Assembly: GCA_963995505.1 (NCBI GenBank)
Contig: OZ023185.1
Location: forward strand, 620,001-684,000
Length of the DNA: 64,000 bases
Direction: 5' to 3'
DNA from: Hypericum androsaemum
Lineage: Eukaryota; Streptophyta; Magnoliopsida; Malpighiales; Hypericaceae
The notes under the pieces were generated by a model. It saw only the letters and a program-made list of their open reading frames with translations, did not search any database and was not told where the DNA came from. Each line of letters begins with the position of its first letter. Position 1 is the first letter of the stretch. The position numbers and the translations under genes are program-made. Below are positions 30,564-41,878 of this stretch, piece by piece.

Positions 30564-32304
30564 TGTGAGAACCATGGAATCAATATGGAATTAATAATAA
30601 TTTGGGATACCACTTGGTATTTTGCCAGTGAGTAATATATAAAAGACCGACTTAGGGTTTAGGTTAACTAAAGCCTATATAAGGAAGGCTTATGCCTGTA
30701 AAACCGAACCCTAATTCATATTTTCTCCCTGAAGGTGACCTAGACGAGATTGGAGATGACCAAGGAAGGAACGACAGCAGCGAAAAGAGTGGAACTCGAA
30801 AGTAAGTGCCTCCGTTCGAACATCTTAAGAATCACATGTCTCTGCTTGCTCATGAAATACTAATAGTCGATTCGTACATATAGCAGTTAAGGGTTTAGAG
30901 TGAATTCAGATCTGTGCGAGAAAAAGGAAATGCTAGATTCGAGGTAAGTCAGTTTCCTTCGTAGGATTTTATGATAACTACGAATCCTTGATGTCTTGTT
31001 CGGTTTATAAGATTGATTGATGTGGGTGCGGTGCGGTGCGGTGCTATTTGATTTCTTAACTTTATGTGCTTCGACTTTTAGGTTTGTACTTGGGATTATA
31101 AATCGTGAACTGCTTGATCGTGTTTGACAGGAAAAAGTGCATAAACTTGATTATGTGACCATGACTAGGAACGCATGAACATGGATTAAAATATAGGAAA
31201 AATATGATTCTGTAACTACATAAGATATCCGTGAAAGAAGATTAAAATATACGTTTCGGGTTGCTTAAGTGCTTACTAGGGCTTGATGTTCATTGATTAA
31301 TGTTGGATCCGTCTATTTCTGTCCATGTTTGTTATTGATGATTACGTGGATTTAGTAATTGGAATGGCATGAATCTGCATGAAACCTGATCTTGGTGACT
31401 GGTGCTTTGTTATCTGCATGAACATGACCAAAATATAAGTTAGTTGTAGTTTAAGAACTCTGTGAACTTTTGATATATTAGAATTATTTTAAGAATTCTA
31501 GAAACTTGGTTTGAGGTCCATGAACTAGATTATAACAAGGATATTCGTTATTGTTAGTTTAAGACTCGCATGAGTATTAATCTGTGAACATGGACAAGCG
31601 TTAGTATTCTATAAGACTCGTGTGACATGTGCTATTTTATTGTAGTCTATTTCGAATAATCTTGTCCTGATTTATTAACCTGTTTTGTACTGAGATCTAT
31701 TCTGGTCTGAAAATCTGATCGGTCTGGCCTAGTCTGTGCTGGGATTCTTCCTACGTATCTGTGCCCGCGGAGAAGTTATATACTGTCTGTGACCTGCGAG
31801 AGCGTTTGGAATAATCTGTGCCCGCAGAGAGGGTATATCCTGTCTGTGACCCGCGGGATCCCATCATAAATTAGGTGATACTCCGGAGTGTCCATTACTT
31901 ATTGCATATGTTCCATCTCGTTAAATTGCAAACTATGAGATCTGTTTGACGTATTTTGTGATACCTATTATATTTTATCTAACTTAATATTTGGTTATGT
32001 GGATGTGAGTAGGAAGGAAATAGAGACGGCTTACTGAGTTGCGTAACTCACCAAATACGTTGTTTGTTTCAGATTTGTCAGGTGTGGCTCGGGATCGGGT
32101 GTAGGACGAGAGATCACGTGAGGCCAAAGCATGCATTTATTTTACCATCATATAGTTTTGCTCCTTATAAAGACTATCGTAGTAGTATTGGAATAAGGAT
32201 GGTGGAATTAATTTTGTTTAAAGTTTTGAATTCTGGTTATTGTAGCCCGTACGAGGTAGTTTTCCCTCGAGGCGGTTGGCATACCCGATTTCTAGGGCGT
32301 GACA
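30564..32304 (+). mobile_element. Solo LTR 2 (gypsy-like), 1741 bp
   Basis: Begins TGTGAGAACC and ends GGGCGTGACA. It is flanked by a perfect 5-bp duplication AAAGC at 30559-30563 and 32305-32309. It contains a (ggtgc)4 microsatellite at about 31024-31043 and two diverged copies of a block containing 'tgtgcccgc' and 'ctgtctgtgac' near 31760-31855. No gene. Different family from solo LTR 1. Confidence 0.87.
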
Positions 32305-32963
32305 AAAGCAATGTATGTCAGAGAGGAGGAGGAGAGCGCCAGAGGTGTGTTCTAAAGGCTCACAGATAGCCTCCTTATATAGGAGCTGAAGGAGAAAGTA
32401 CGGGGCAAAAAATCAGGGCCGGTTTTGAACGTTAGTAACAACTTTGACTGGAAGAGTTGAAAATATTTAGCAAAAATCGGGGAGGTTTAAAACAACCTTT
32501 GACTGGTAAGCAAAAATAGCCATTTTGGAAATAAGAGAAGAATCTCCCCGTTTACGTGTAGGCGTAGTCAACAGCCAAAAATAATGTCGGATAAGTTAAA
32601 AGTTTGTTACGTTTCCTGTAACCCCTTCCATAAATTCTTTAATCAAGTTAGGCCCATTTTATTTTTATTTTCAAAAACAAAAGCTGGCGAGGTGTCTATA
32701 TCGTGCGCATAGAGAAGGGGGGGCCAAAATTGTCGAAATACACTGAACGAGCCCATTTTAGGCCCACCACATGTGCACGAGGCCTTTTCTTCTCACAAGC
32801 TCTTTTCAAGCCCAATAACTTCTCCTTTTAAACTAGTTTCTCATCCTTGCGAAAACCGATGTGGTATAAGGGTTTGGCAAAGGTAAGTCAAACTCAACTT
32901 TGACCTTATTATTTTATTCTTATTCTTCTTCTCTCTCTCCCATTTTTCCAACAATCTCCCACT

Positions 32964-33480
32964 ATTTCAAATATTTTTCACTAATATACATAATAGATAA
33001 TTTTGAAATATATTTCCGAGTATGCCATATGGATGTAAGTGTGTCAGATCTGGTGTCTCGCAGACTATGAACCAGTCGTTAGATGTATAAGAAAAGCATA
33101 CAGTGTCATGATGAAGTTGTTGAACTTCTATGAATCATGAATACTATGTTGTATACATGAACCCTATAAATCACACTTCACCCATGCAGTCCTTGTCGTT
33201 ATCGTTGTTTCGCACTAAATCGACCATGCGCGCAGCCCAATTATTCATGAGTGCTCTAGAGATTAAGCCACAATCTCATACGAGCGACTCAACTCGACAC
33301 TTATATATGTGACATCACACTTTATACACCACCCTTAAAATAGGGCTATGAGATTCATTAAAAGCTTTAAGTTTAACCTACTACAGTGCAATCTAGTACT
33401 CTCTCACACATACCATAGGAAGGGACTAATATAGTACTAGAGTGATTAACTCGTGACTTGTTGTTCACCTATATGAACCT
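32964..33480. other. copia-C 3' untranslated region
   Basis: AT-rich DNA between the purine tract and the end of the pol remnant. No gene seen. Confidence 0.5.
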
Positions 33481-33539
33481 TCTTCATGGGATCTCCAATC
33501 ACAAAGGTTGAGTTGCCATCACCGTTAATCTAAAAATTT

Positions 33540-34340
33540 GGCTAAAGTCCCATTCCCCTCAATCTTTCATATGTGATCCTTCTACATAAGGGTTTAGTCA
33601 GTGGATCGGTCAAGTTCACTTCTGACTTCACATAGTCTATGGAAATTATTCTATCTTTTAGCAGCTATTTAACCACGTTATTTCTCAACTTAATATACCA
33701 ACTTTTGCTATTGAATGATTTATTCTTAGCAATGGCTATTGCCGCTTGGCAATCACAATGCATCGACACTAAGAGTGTCGGCTTTATTCCAAGAGGAATA
33801 CTCACTAGGAAGTTTCTCAACCAGTCAGCTTCACTACCTGCCAATTCCAGAGCTACAAACTCTAATTCCATGGTAGATCTCGTTATTATAGTTTGTTTGG
33901 TTAAGCTCCAACTAACTGCACCACTTTCAAGGGTGAATACGTAACCACTAGTGAATTTTATCTCATCTGAATCTGAGATCCAGTTAGCATCGCTATATCC
34001 CTCTAATACAATGAAAAATCTACTATATACAATGCCATAGTTCATTGTAAATCTCAAATATTTCATGAGTCTCAATAAAGCTTCCCAATGCTCATCATTG
34101 GGATTATGAGTATATCTATTCAACCTTCCCATAGCATAAACTAAGTTCGGACGAGTGAAATTCATCAAATACAACAAACTCCCAATTCTTTGTGCATATG
34201 TATCAAAATAATCAATATTTTATTTTTGTTTAAAACCTCTTGCTACCAATCTAGCTTTATATTTATCAATCGATCTATCAGTATTATATTTTCTTTTGAA
34301 AATCTACTTACAACCAATAGGTTTAACACCCGGAGACAAA
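33540..34340 (-). pseudogene. copia-C RNase H and partial RT remnant
   Basis: The open part (34177-33665) reads TRPNLVYAMGRLNRYTHNP, YSDANWISDSDEIKFTSGYV and STMELEFVALELAGSEADWL, the end of copia RT plus RNase H; ADPLTKPL-like sequence continues to about 33540. Upstream (34200-34340), KYKARLVARGFKQK-like RT sequence is followed directly by the GSLLYL region, so the catalytic palm including the YVDD segment is deleted. Stops and frameshifts are present. Confidence 0.8.
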
Positions 34341-35400
34341 TCTGTCAAAATCTAAATTTTACACTTTAAAATCAAATCGATTTCACTTTTTATTGCTTCT
34401 TTCCACATCGTAGCTTCCGAAGAAGAAATAATTTCAGAAAAAATTTGAGGTTCATTATCAATAAGATAAGTATAAAAATTATTTCCAAAAGAAGTTTCTT
34501 TTCTTTGTCTTTTACTTCTTCTAGATTCATCACAAGAATTTTCATCCTCACTTTCTAAACATGCAACCTCACTATTTCCTTCATTTCTATCATCACAAAT
34601 TTTCTTAGATTTTAAAGGAAATATATGTTCAAAAATTTTAGCATTTTTGATTTCTACAATAGTGTTAACATCAAGTACATTATTCTTTAATACAAGAAAT
34701 CTATATGCAACACTATTTTGAGCATAACCAATAAATAAACAATCAGATATTTTCGAACTTAATTTTCTTTTCTTAGGATCAGGTAGCATTACTTTAGCTA
34801 AGCACCCCCACACTTTTAAATATTTCAAAGTAGGCTTATGACATTTTCATAACTCATAAGGAGTTATTCCGATTTTCTTATAGGGTATCCTATTTTGTAA
34901 ATAACATGCAGTTAATAAAGCTTCACCCCAAAGATTTTTTGGCACGGAAGAACTAATTAATAAGGAATTTATCATTTCTTTCAAAGTCCTATTTTTCCTT
35001 TCAGATCCCCATTTGACTCAAGTGAATAAGGTGGAGTTACTTCATAAATTATTCCTTCTTTTTCACAAAACTCATTAAATAGAACAACCCACCACCTCTG
35101 TCTGATCTAACTCTCTTAATCTTTCTATTTAATTGATTTTCTACTTCAGCCATATACAAGAGAATTACGTCAAAAGTCTCATCTTTATTTTTAAGTAAAT
35201 ATATTTTCGTATACCTAGAAAAATCATCTATAAAAGTTATGTAATATTTCTTACCACCTCTAGATAAAGTCTGTTTAAGGTCTCCTAAATCGGTATGAAT
35301 TAAATTAAAGAGTTCAGTTTCTCTTTGAACTTTATGATTAATCTTTTTAGCTAGTTTAGACTCTACACAAATTTTACATTTATTCGCAAGATTATTTTCT
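34341..35400 (-). pseudogene. copia-C integrase remnant
   Basis: 34828-34352 reads MKYLKVWGCLAKV, DCLFIGYAQNSVAYRF and, after a Ser/Glu-rich spacer, MWKEAIKSEIDLIL, the integrase tail leading into RT. Further up to 35400, frameshifted fragments include NQLNRKIKRVRSDRGG and LWGEALLTACYLQNR of the integrase core. The remnant ends abruptly at 35400 against gypsy LTR sequence. Confidence 0.78.
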
Positions 35401-36625
35401 CAAATTAGCCATCTAATCTAACTAATCACCAACTATAATCACCATCCTTTGGATAACTAGTCACCTAAGGTGATCTCTCAACAATAGGTTCCTACTCAAC
35501 TAGTTAAATGGTCTGTTAATCCTAACCCCTCTTGGCGATTAACATTAACTTAGTTCATAATCAAGGTGATCAATCAAGATTAAGCATTAAACTCATTAAC
35601 TAGTTCATAAACCTTAACATATTAACCCCACAAAACCATAGGCTAAGTAGATGCCATTAAGGCACCTAACCCACAAATGAACTACTCACACATGTTCAAC
35701 AAATAACACAAATTATCCATTGTACAAAGTAAATAGAATATAAACAACAAAGATAGAGTTTAGGAAAAGCTCAATGAGTCTTCAAGAGCTTCCTCCTAGC
35801 TCCTTCTTCAAGCTCCTTCTACAAGCTCTCCCTTCACTTCCTCTCCTAGCTTCTCCTTGGCCACGGTTTTCTCTTCTTCTCCTCTTCAATGGAGAGCCAC
35901 GGATTTTGTCCAAGAGGGAGGAGGTTGGCAGCCACAGATTTTTTTGTTCTTGGGAGGAAGGAAGAGAGAATGAATGGTGGAGGTAATGGAGGAAGAGTGG
36001 GAGATAGTGGGGAATAAAATGGGAGATAGTGGGAGACAATGGAAGGTAGTGGAGTATGGAGAGTTTGGTAGTGGAATTCCAGCCAAGAGGTGGTGGGATG
36101 GCAGCCAAGAAACGTCATGGCAAATTCCGGAATGGTCCCAGAATTTTGGCCGATTTTGGTCAGGCGAGTCCTCAGATTTAAAGCCTCACTTCATGCGTAT
36201 TTTTGACCCTCTTAGACTTCGAATTTGAAAAAGACCATAAATACAAAGTTGTAGTTCCGGATGTCTTCTTTCTAGAACTACCTCACTCATCTCTATTGGA
36301 CTTCATATGCAAAAGTTATCTTCATTTAAGTCGCTCGATATCAGTTCGCCCAATGTCGTCACCTTCCCGATCGTGCACCAATCCGCAAGGCTGATCCGAT
36401 CGCCTTTGACGCGCTTCAAAGTACACCAATATCCTCCCCGCATCACCACAAAGCCTCCTAGAAATAAACAAGAATGAAACTTAATGAAAATCACAATAAC
36501 TACACTAAAACGTTCAAAGAACAATAAATAACAATACGACGATATAAAACACACAAAAACACTAGAAACAATAGAAAATCAACACTAAAACATACATAGA
36601 TGATAGAGTGTTTTGACACTCATCA
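35401..36625 (-). repeat. Athila-like 3' LTR, truncated
   Basis: Matches 42237-43472 along its length with scattered substitutions and a 20-bp indel near 36040. An open frame starting MSLQELPPSSFFKLLL occurs in both LTRs (35774-35986, 42610-42822), but low complexity and LTR location argue against a gene. Confidence 0.9.
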
Positions 36626-38616
36626 CACCTCCACAATTGAATCATTGCTTGTCCCCAAGCAATACTCATACAAACATAATCACAATCACATAAGAAAGAA
36701 AACATGATTAGGACAAGACTAGGCATGATAAATTCACAATTTAACTCACATCAAAAGACCATCCCACAACCTAGCTAGTACATGAAGCCAGACACAAAGA
36801 GTAAGAACCGGTAGACACCTCACCACTCGATGGTTTAACCAAGTGTTATCGCTATGTAAAAGATACTAGAAAGTTAACCACTCAGAGGTTCAGAAATTTT
36901 TAGCTCACGATTTGTAAGTAGCCAACTTCCTATCTCTCGCATACATGATCGATGTCTTTCAAAGTATCCTACGTCATACTCAACAGTGTCTCAAAGTCGT
37001 GTGGTTGCTCGTGAACCAGGAGCTTTCAATCGGGTTGTAATGGGGCTAAGGTAAAAGTGAGGAAATATGTATGGATAGTAGTTAAACCACCCAATCCGAG
37101 GACATGTTACAAAAGTACTCTAGTCACTCGTCTATTCTAAACATCTTCACCATAAATAGCTAAAGCACACTCCCAAAATTCACCCATTTCCTAAGACCGC
37201 GTAGCACGAGTTATGCCAATTATAAATGCCTTATTTAACCTTCACTTTTCTTTCTTTCTTTTTCTTTTTTTTTCTTTCTTCTACATATACATATACAAAC
37301 ACAAACACAAACTTGGCATTTTCTAGGCAAAAACTCGGCTTCTTTGTATGGCCTCTCGATACCCAAATTCCCAATAAAGTAACCCATAAGAATACTAAGC
37401 TACCAACTAAACCCAATACATATTATTTCCCAAAAATGTAAACTTACGTATCCTCGGATCGGATGACCAAAGGTCGGGAAGATGGTAGATATAAGGCTTA
37501 GAGTTGGTATACATATAATATGATCAAAGAATGGCTAGGCTCAATGGGTTAAAGCAATGGATATAAAGGTTCTTGGATCTAAAGCTCTAGGCTCAATTTC
37601 AAAGGATTAGCCCCCCGTCATTCACTAACGCCACACAACCAAAACCATGTCAAGTACTAGTAGGATACCTCGATCAACCGAACTCATGTAGGCACCTCAT
37701 GAATAAATGAAGACGGTTGTCTCCTCCTTCGGCTCAAAGTTCCTCACAAGGTCACTCATCAACCCTCTAGTCTAATCTACAAAGTGAGACCACGAGTCTA
37801 AACAACCGAGGGTGAGGTTTCTACAAGTTCTTAGGCCTTGTGCTCGAGTTCATTTCCTAACTAGGTGTGTGGTAAGCTTCTAACAAAAGTTAAAGAATTT
37901 TGAAGGGGGTCAAATTTTGAAAATTCATGCCAAATCATTGCCTAAACAAGACAAAATAGATCTTAAACATACAAAGGATTCCTAAGTGGAACCACACCCC
38001 CACACTTGAAGAACACCTTGTCCTCAAGGTGTAGGGAGCACACATACATCTAAACAATTAAACTATACTAACAAATGCAATAAGAACCAAGCATGAACAT
38101 CAATCAAACATGAGGAACAAGACATGAGGTCTAAAGATGGGGGGTCGGATTAATTATATAAAAAAATGGGATGAAAAATTGAAACCGAGAGTTGCCACGA
38201 CCGTGGCCAAAAAGCCACGCCAAAAATATATATATATATATTTTTTTTTTTTTTCAAAAAGTTTTTTTAAAAAAAAAACGGGATGAAAATTAAAACCGAG
38301 AGTTGCCACCAAGGTGGCCTCCAAAAGCCACGCCTGTGGCTCCATCTTCAACTTGTTTTTTTTTTTGAACTTTTCCAACTCGTCCTCTTCCCTTGATGAG
38401 CTTCCAATCGTCCATGATGTATCCACGAATCCTTAAGACGACCTTCAAAATGTAAAAGATATCCCATAAGCATGAACTAACACTTCAAAACAAAACATAC
38501 CGGAATAAGAACAACACATAAATAAAAAGAACACACATAAAAGACTATAACAAATATAAAGACAATACAAAACACATGCTAAGTTATAGTCGTTAGCTTG
38601 ACTTTACTCCCCTTTG
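36626..38616. other. Noncoding 3' region of the Athila-like element
   Basis: About 2 kb without coding frames. A near-duplicate pair of blocks occurs at 38160-38215 and 38279-38335 ('gggatgaaaa', 'accgagagttgccac', 'aaaagccacgcc'). A T/A-rich microsatellite separates them at about 38225-38278. Long 3' spacers are normal in Athila/Tat-like elements. Confidence 0.6.
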
Positions 38617-39117
38617 TCATGCATCGGAGGGTGAGGTGACGGAGTGCACTTCCGCTTGTCGTTCCATATTGTCATCAAGGCAAATCTTGCACCTTTGGCC
38701 ATTCACCTTGAACACTCCTCCATTACTTCTTTCCAATTTGAGGGTTCCAAATGGAAAACCCTTTACCACCTTGAAAGGTCCACTCCACTTGGACTTGTGT
38801 TTTCCCGAAAAAAGTTTTAACCGAGAGTTGTAAAGTAGCACTTGATCACCTTCCTTGAACTCCTTCTTCCCGATGTGAGCGTCATGTTTCTTTTTCTTAT
38901 CCTCCTTCTTAAGCCTTTCCACTCCCGGCTTGGCTTCCTCCTCCAAGTGGATGTAATGCATAATCATGTCAGGATTTATCCCCTTCATATCAGATTTTTG
39001 GCATGCCATGGCCTTAATCCGTTTGTTAAAAACTTCAAGCACCTTCTCCTCTTGCTCCTTAGAGAGCTTATTGGAGACGATAATGGGGATTCTTCCTTCA
39101 TCCTCTAAGAATGCATA
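38617..39117 (-). pseudogene. Fused RT start / integrase end
   Basis: Reading from 39117, the protease frame's tail is followed by YAFLEDEGRIPIIVSNKLS, then FNKRIKAMACQKSDMKGINP and IMHYIHLEEEAKP. This matches the opening of Athila-type RT (...ADIKGI.P..CMH.I.LEE.AKP). It switches within one codon context to KKEFKEGDQVLLYNSRLKLF and SKWSGPFKVV, the chromo-less C-terminus of integrase. About 900 residues of pol are removed in frame. A TGA codon at the protease/RT boundary looks like a CGA-to-TGA change. Confidence 0.85.
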
Positions 39118-40056
39118 TCATAAATGGGAGGGTAGCTCTTTCAACTCCAAGCTTGGAGCCTTAATGATGGAAGGTGGAGTAGGATACTTCAAATCAAGCT
39201 CCAAATCCTTATGGTCACCTTTTTTATAAGCTTCTCCCATGAACGCTTCCAAGTTATCCTCATCTTGTTCTCCATCATACTTTTTATCTATTCCACCTTC
39301 AATCTTCAATGAGCTCTCCTTGCCCAACTCGAGGACACAATCATCAACCATATCAATCTTCATGCACACGCCTTCGTCAAGAGGGTGGCTCATTGCATTG
39401 GACATCTTGAACTCTACTTTCTCCTCCCCTATTCGGAGGACCAATCTTCCTTCATGTACATCCACCAAGGCACGTGCCGTGTTGAGAAACGGTCGGCCAA
39501 GAATTAGTGGACAACTCTTGTCCTCTTCGTAATCTAACACCACAAAGTCCACGGGGAAGATAAACTTATCAATCTTCAACAAGACATCCTCCACAACCCC
39601 GAATGGCCTCTTTATGGTTTGGTCCGCCAATTGGAGACGCATAGAAGTGGGTTTCACCTCACTCAAGCCAAGTCTTCTCATAATAGACAAAGGCATCAAA
39701 TTAATGCTAGCGCCTAAATCACATAAGCACTTGGGAAACTCAACATCACCAACAAAACCAGGAATTGTAAAACTCCCTGGATCTTTTAGATTTGTCGGGA
39801 GATCCTTAGAGATGAGAGAGCTACACTTCTCCGTGAGGGCTACCGTCTCTCCATCTTTCCACTTCCTCTTCTTAGTGATGAGTTCATTGAGAAACTTCAA
39901 GTATTGCGGTAATTGATCCAACATCTCAAGAAAAGAAACACTGATCTGGATGTTCTTCATCTTCTCCATGAAGCCAATAAACTTGTCATCCATCACATTC
40001 TTCTTCTTCACTCTTTGAGGGAATGGTAGTCGAGGAGCTTTAGGTGGTGGTGGCAC
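39118..40056 (-). pseudogene. Athila-like protease region
   Basis: 312-codon frame. The aspartic protease motif reads CDLGASINLMP (D-L-G-A instead of D-S/T-G-A), followed by the flap region and the conserved LILGRPFLNTARALVDVHEG near residue 195-215. It ends in LELKELPSHL at the RT boundary. It overlaps the gag frame by 49 bp in another frame. The shift coincides with a (GA)7 run at 40093-40110; one GA unit less would join gag and protease. Confidence 0.85.
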
Positions 40057-41765
40057 GTAGACTTCTTCTTCAGCACTCTCAACCGGTGGACTTCTCTCTC
40101 TCTCTCTGCCTCTACTTCTTTCTCCTCCTCATTGGCTTCTATAGGATCGTCATTATTCTTCTGGGTTGCCTCTTGAGAAGCTATTTTCTTACCACTCCTC
40201 AAAGAAATTGCACACACATTTCCTCGAGGATTCACTTCCATGGAGCTAGGAAGAGAACCGGACGCTCTGTGGGCACTTGCAATTGCTATTTGCCCAAGTT
40301 GCCTCTCCATATTATGCATAGCGGTTGCTTGAACTTTGAGGATTTGTTCAAGGTTATCTTGCCTTGATGCTTGTTGTTGTATGGCGGCCAAAATTTGGCC
40401 TTGTTGGCTAACCACCCCTCCAACTTCTTGCATAAACTTTTCCATCTTGTCAAACCTCTCTTCCATATTTCCCATCTGATCCATCAAGGAGAAACGTGGT
40501 TGGAAACCCGGAGGAGGTCCTTGTTGTGCAATTCGAAGAAGAAGTTCCTTATCTGGAACAATCGCCATGTTCTCGCCATTATTCCCTCCCTTCCAAGAGA
40601 AGTTTGGGTGATTTCTCCACCCTGGATTGTAGGTGGAGGAATAGGGGTTATTTCCCATCCTATTTGCTCTTTGACCTTGGCATTGTCCTTGGCCACCAAC
40701 AAAGTGTGCTTGCTCCACTTCCGTGTTCATCATAGCACATTCTTGCATCTCGTGGCCAACATTTCCACACGCTTCACAAGTCGTCCTTATGGCTGCTACA
40801 TTGGTTTTGTTCAAGCTAAGATCGTTCACTTTTCTTGCCAACAATGCCAATTCGGCTTGAATAGAGGAGGCAACATCAACATCAATCACTCCCTTTTGCT
40901 GGCTAATAGGTTGTCTTCCTCTCTCATTTGCCATAAGGATGTTTGTAGCCGCCAACTCCTCCAAGATGTGGTGGGCATCATCCCTATCTTTTCTTAAGAA
41001 TGATCCGTTGGAGGCGGCATCAACCGTGCCCCTTGTAGAGGGTCCAAGACCAAAGTAAAAAGTTTGGAGTAAAGACTCCTCTGATATATTATGGTGTGGA
41101 CAACTCCTTTGTAATCCCTTGAATCTCCCCCAAGCTTCACTCAATGACTCATTCTCGAATTGTTGGAAGTTGTTAATCTCCTTCATGAGTCTATTTGTCT
41201 CGGAGAAGGGAAAATACTTGTCAAGGAAGGCATTAGCTAGCTCTTCCCATGTCGTAATTGTTGTCCCAACCAGATTCTTATACCATATCTTTGCTTGGTC
41301 CTTCAAGGTAAATGGGAACAACCTCAGCTTCACAGCATCGTCGGTAACTCCATTATGCTTGAAGGTGTCGGCTATCTCCAGAAAATTAGCAATATGGTCG
41401 TTGGGATCTTCATTCGGTAATCCATAGAATTGGACCGAAGTTTGGAGCATGTGAATCACCGCTGGCTTGATCTCAAAGGTGTTAGCTTGAATAGCAGGCC
41501 TAGGAACTCCAGACATTGCTCCTCTCAAGGTGGGCCTAGCATAGTCCATGAGAGACCTTCGAGGAACTCCAACTCCTTGCGCATCACCTTGCGGAGCTTC
41601 TTGTGGAGCTTCTTGCACATGAGGTTGTTGATTCATCCTTGCTTGTGTCCTTCTCTCTTGTCGCAACACCCTTTCCAAGTATCCAATGTCAACGTCTACT
41701 CCGATCGGAATGTTGTTCGTTGAGCGAGTTGAGCGCATGCGACAAATAAGTACCTTGTAAGACAA
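40008..41765 (-). pseudogene. Athila-like gag polyprotein
   Basis: 585-codon frame, the virus-like-particle protein of the element. The Retrotrans_gag domain occupies about residues 100-220 (IHMLQTSVQFYGLPNEDPND, WEELANAFLDKYFP, LSEAWGRFKGLQRSCPHH). A complete zinc knuckle CEACGNVGHEMQEC (CX2CX4HX4C) lies near residue 325. Gln-rich and acidic segments follow, and the frame leaves the gag register at the (GA)7 tract before the stop at 40008. No internal stop, which is unusual among the elements here and suggests relatively recent activity or trans-use. Confidence 0.88.
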
Positions 41766-41856
41766 ACAACAAAGGCACTAAGTAACAGTAACTAAGTAAA
41801 CAAAAAAATAAATATCCCAATCCAAGTTCGTAAGCCAAATTAAGCGTCTAGTACTT

Positions 41857-41876
41857 AATCCCCGGCAACGGCGCCA
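41857..41876 (-). promoter_or_regulatory. Athila-like primer-binding site (tRNA-Asp)
   Basis: The minus strand reads TGGCGCCGTTGCCGGGGATT, the standard tRNA-Asp site of Athila/Tat elements, two bases inside the LTR end. Confidence 0.92.
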
Positions 41877-41878
41877 AT

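Larger units (their letters stand above)
27727..32953 (-). mobile_element. copia-C 3' LTR, split by two solo LTRs
   Basis: The minus-strand LTR runs from tgttggaaaaatgggagaga (32953) to ...cggccaaca (27727), with purine tract gtgggagat at 32954-32962. Its body is interrupted at 27805/27806 and 30563/30564 by complete solo LTRs. Without them and their 5-bp duplications it is about 835 bp. A tatataagg promoter-like box lies near 32375 on the minus strand. The pol remnants at 33540-35400 belong to the same element; the 5' LTR is not in the window. Confidence 0.75.

Noticed and set aside
31024..31043. (ggtgc)4 repeat as a CRISPR-like or regulatory array
   Set aside because: Too short, no spacers; an ordinary microsatellite inside a solo LTR.
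28860..32400. Possible noncoding RNA gene or regulatory hub in a long gene-free stretch
   Set aside because: The stretch is fully explained by two LTRs with target duplications inside a third LTR.
35774..36118. Open frames starting MSLQELPPSSFFKLLL and antisense P/S-rich frames
   Set aside because: The same frames recur in the other LTR (42610-43056). They are part of the LTR, low complexity, and differ by frameshifting indels.
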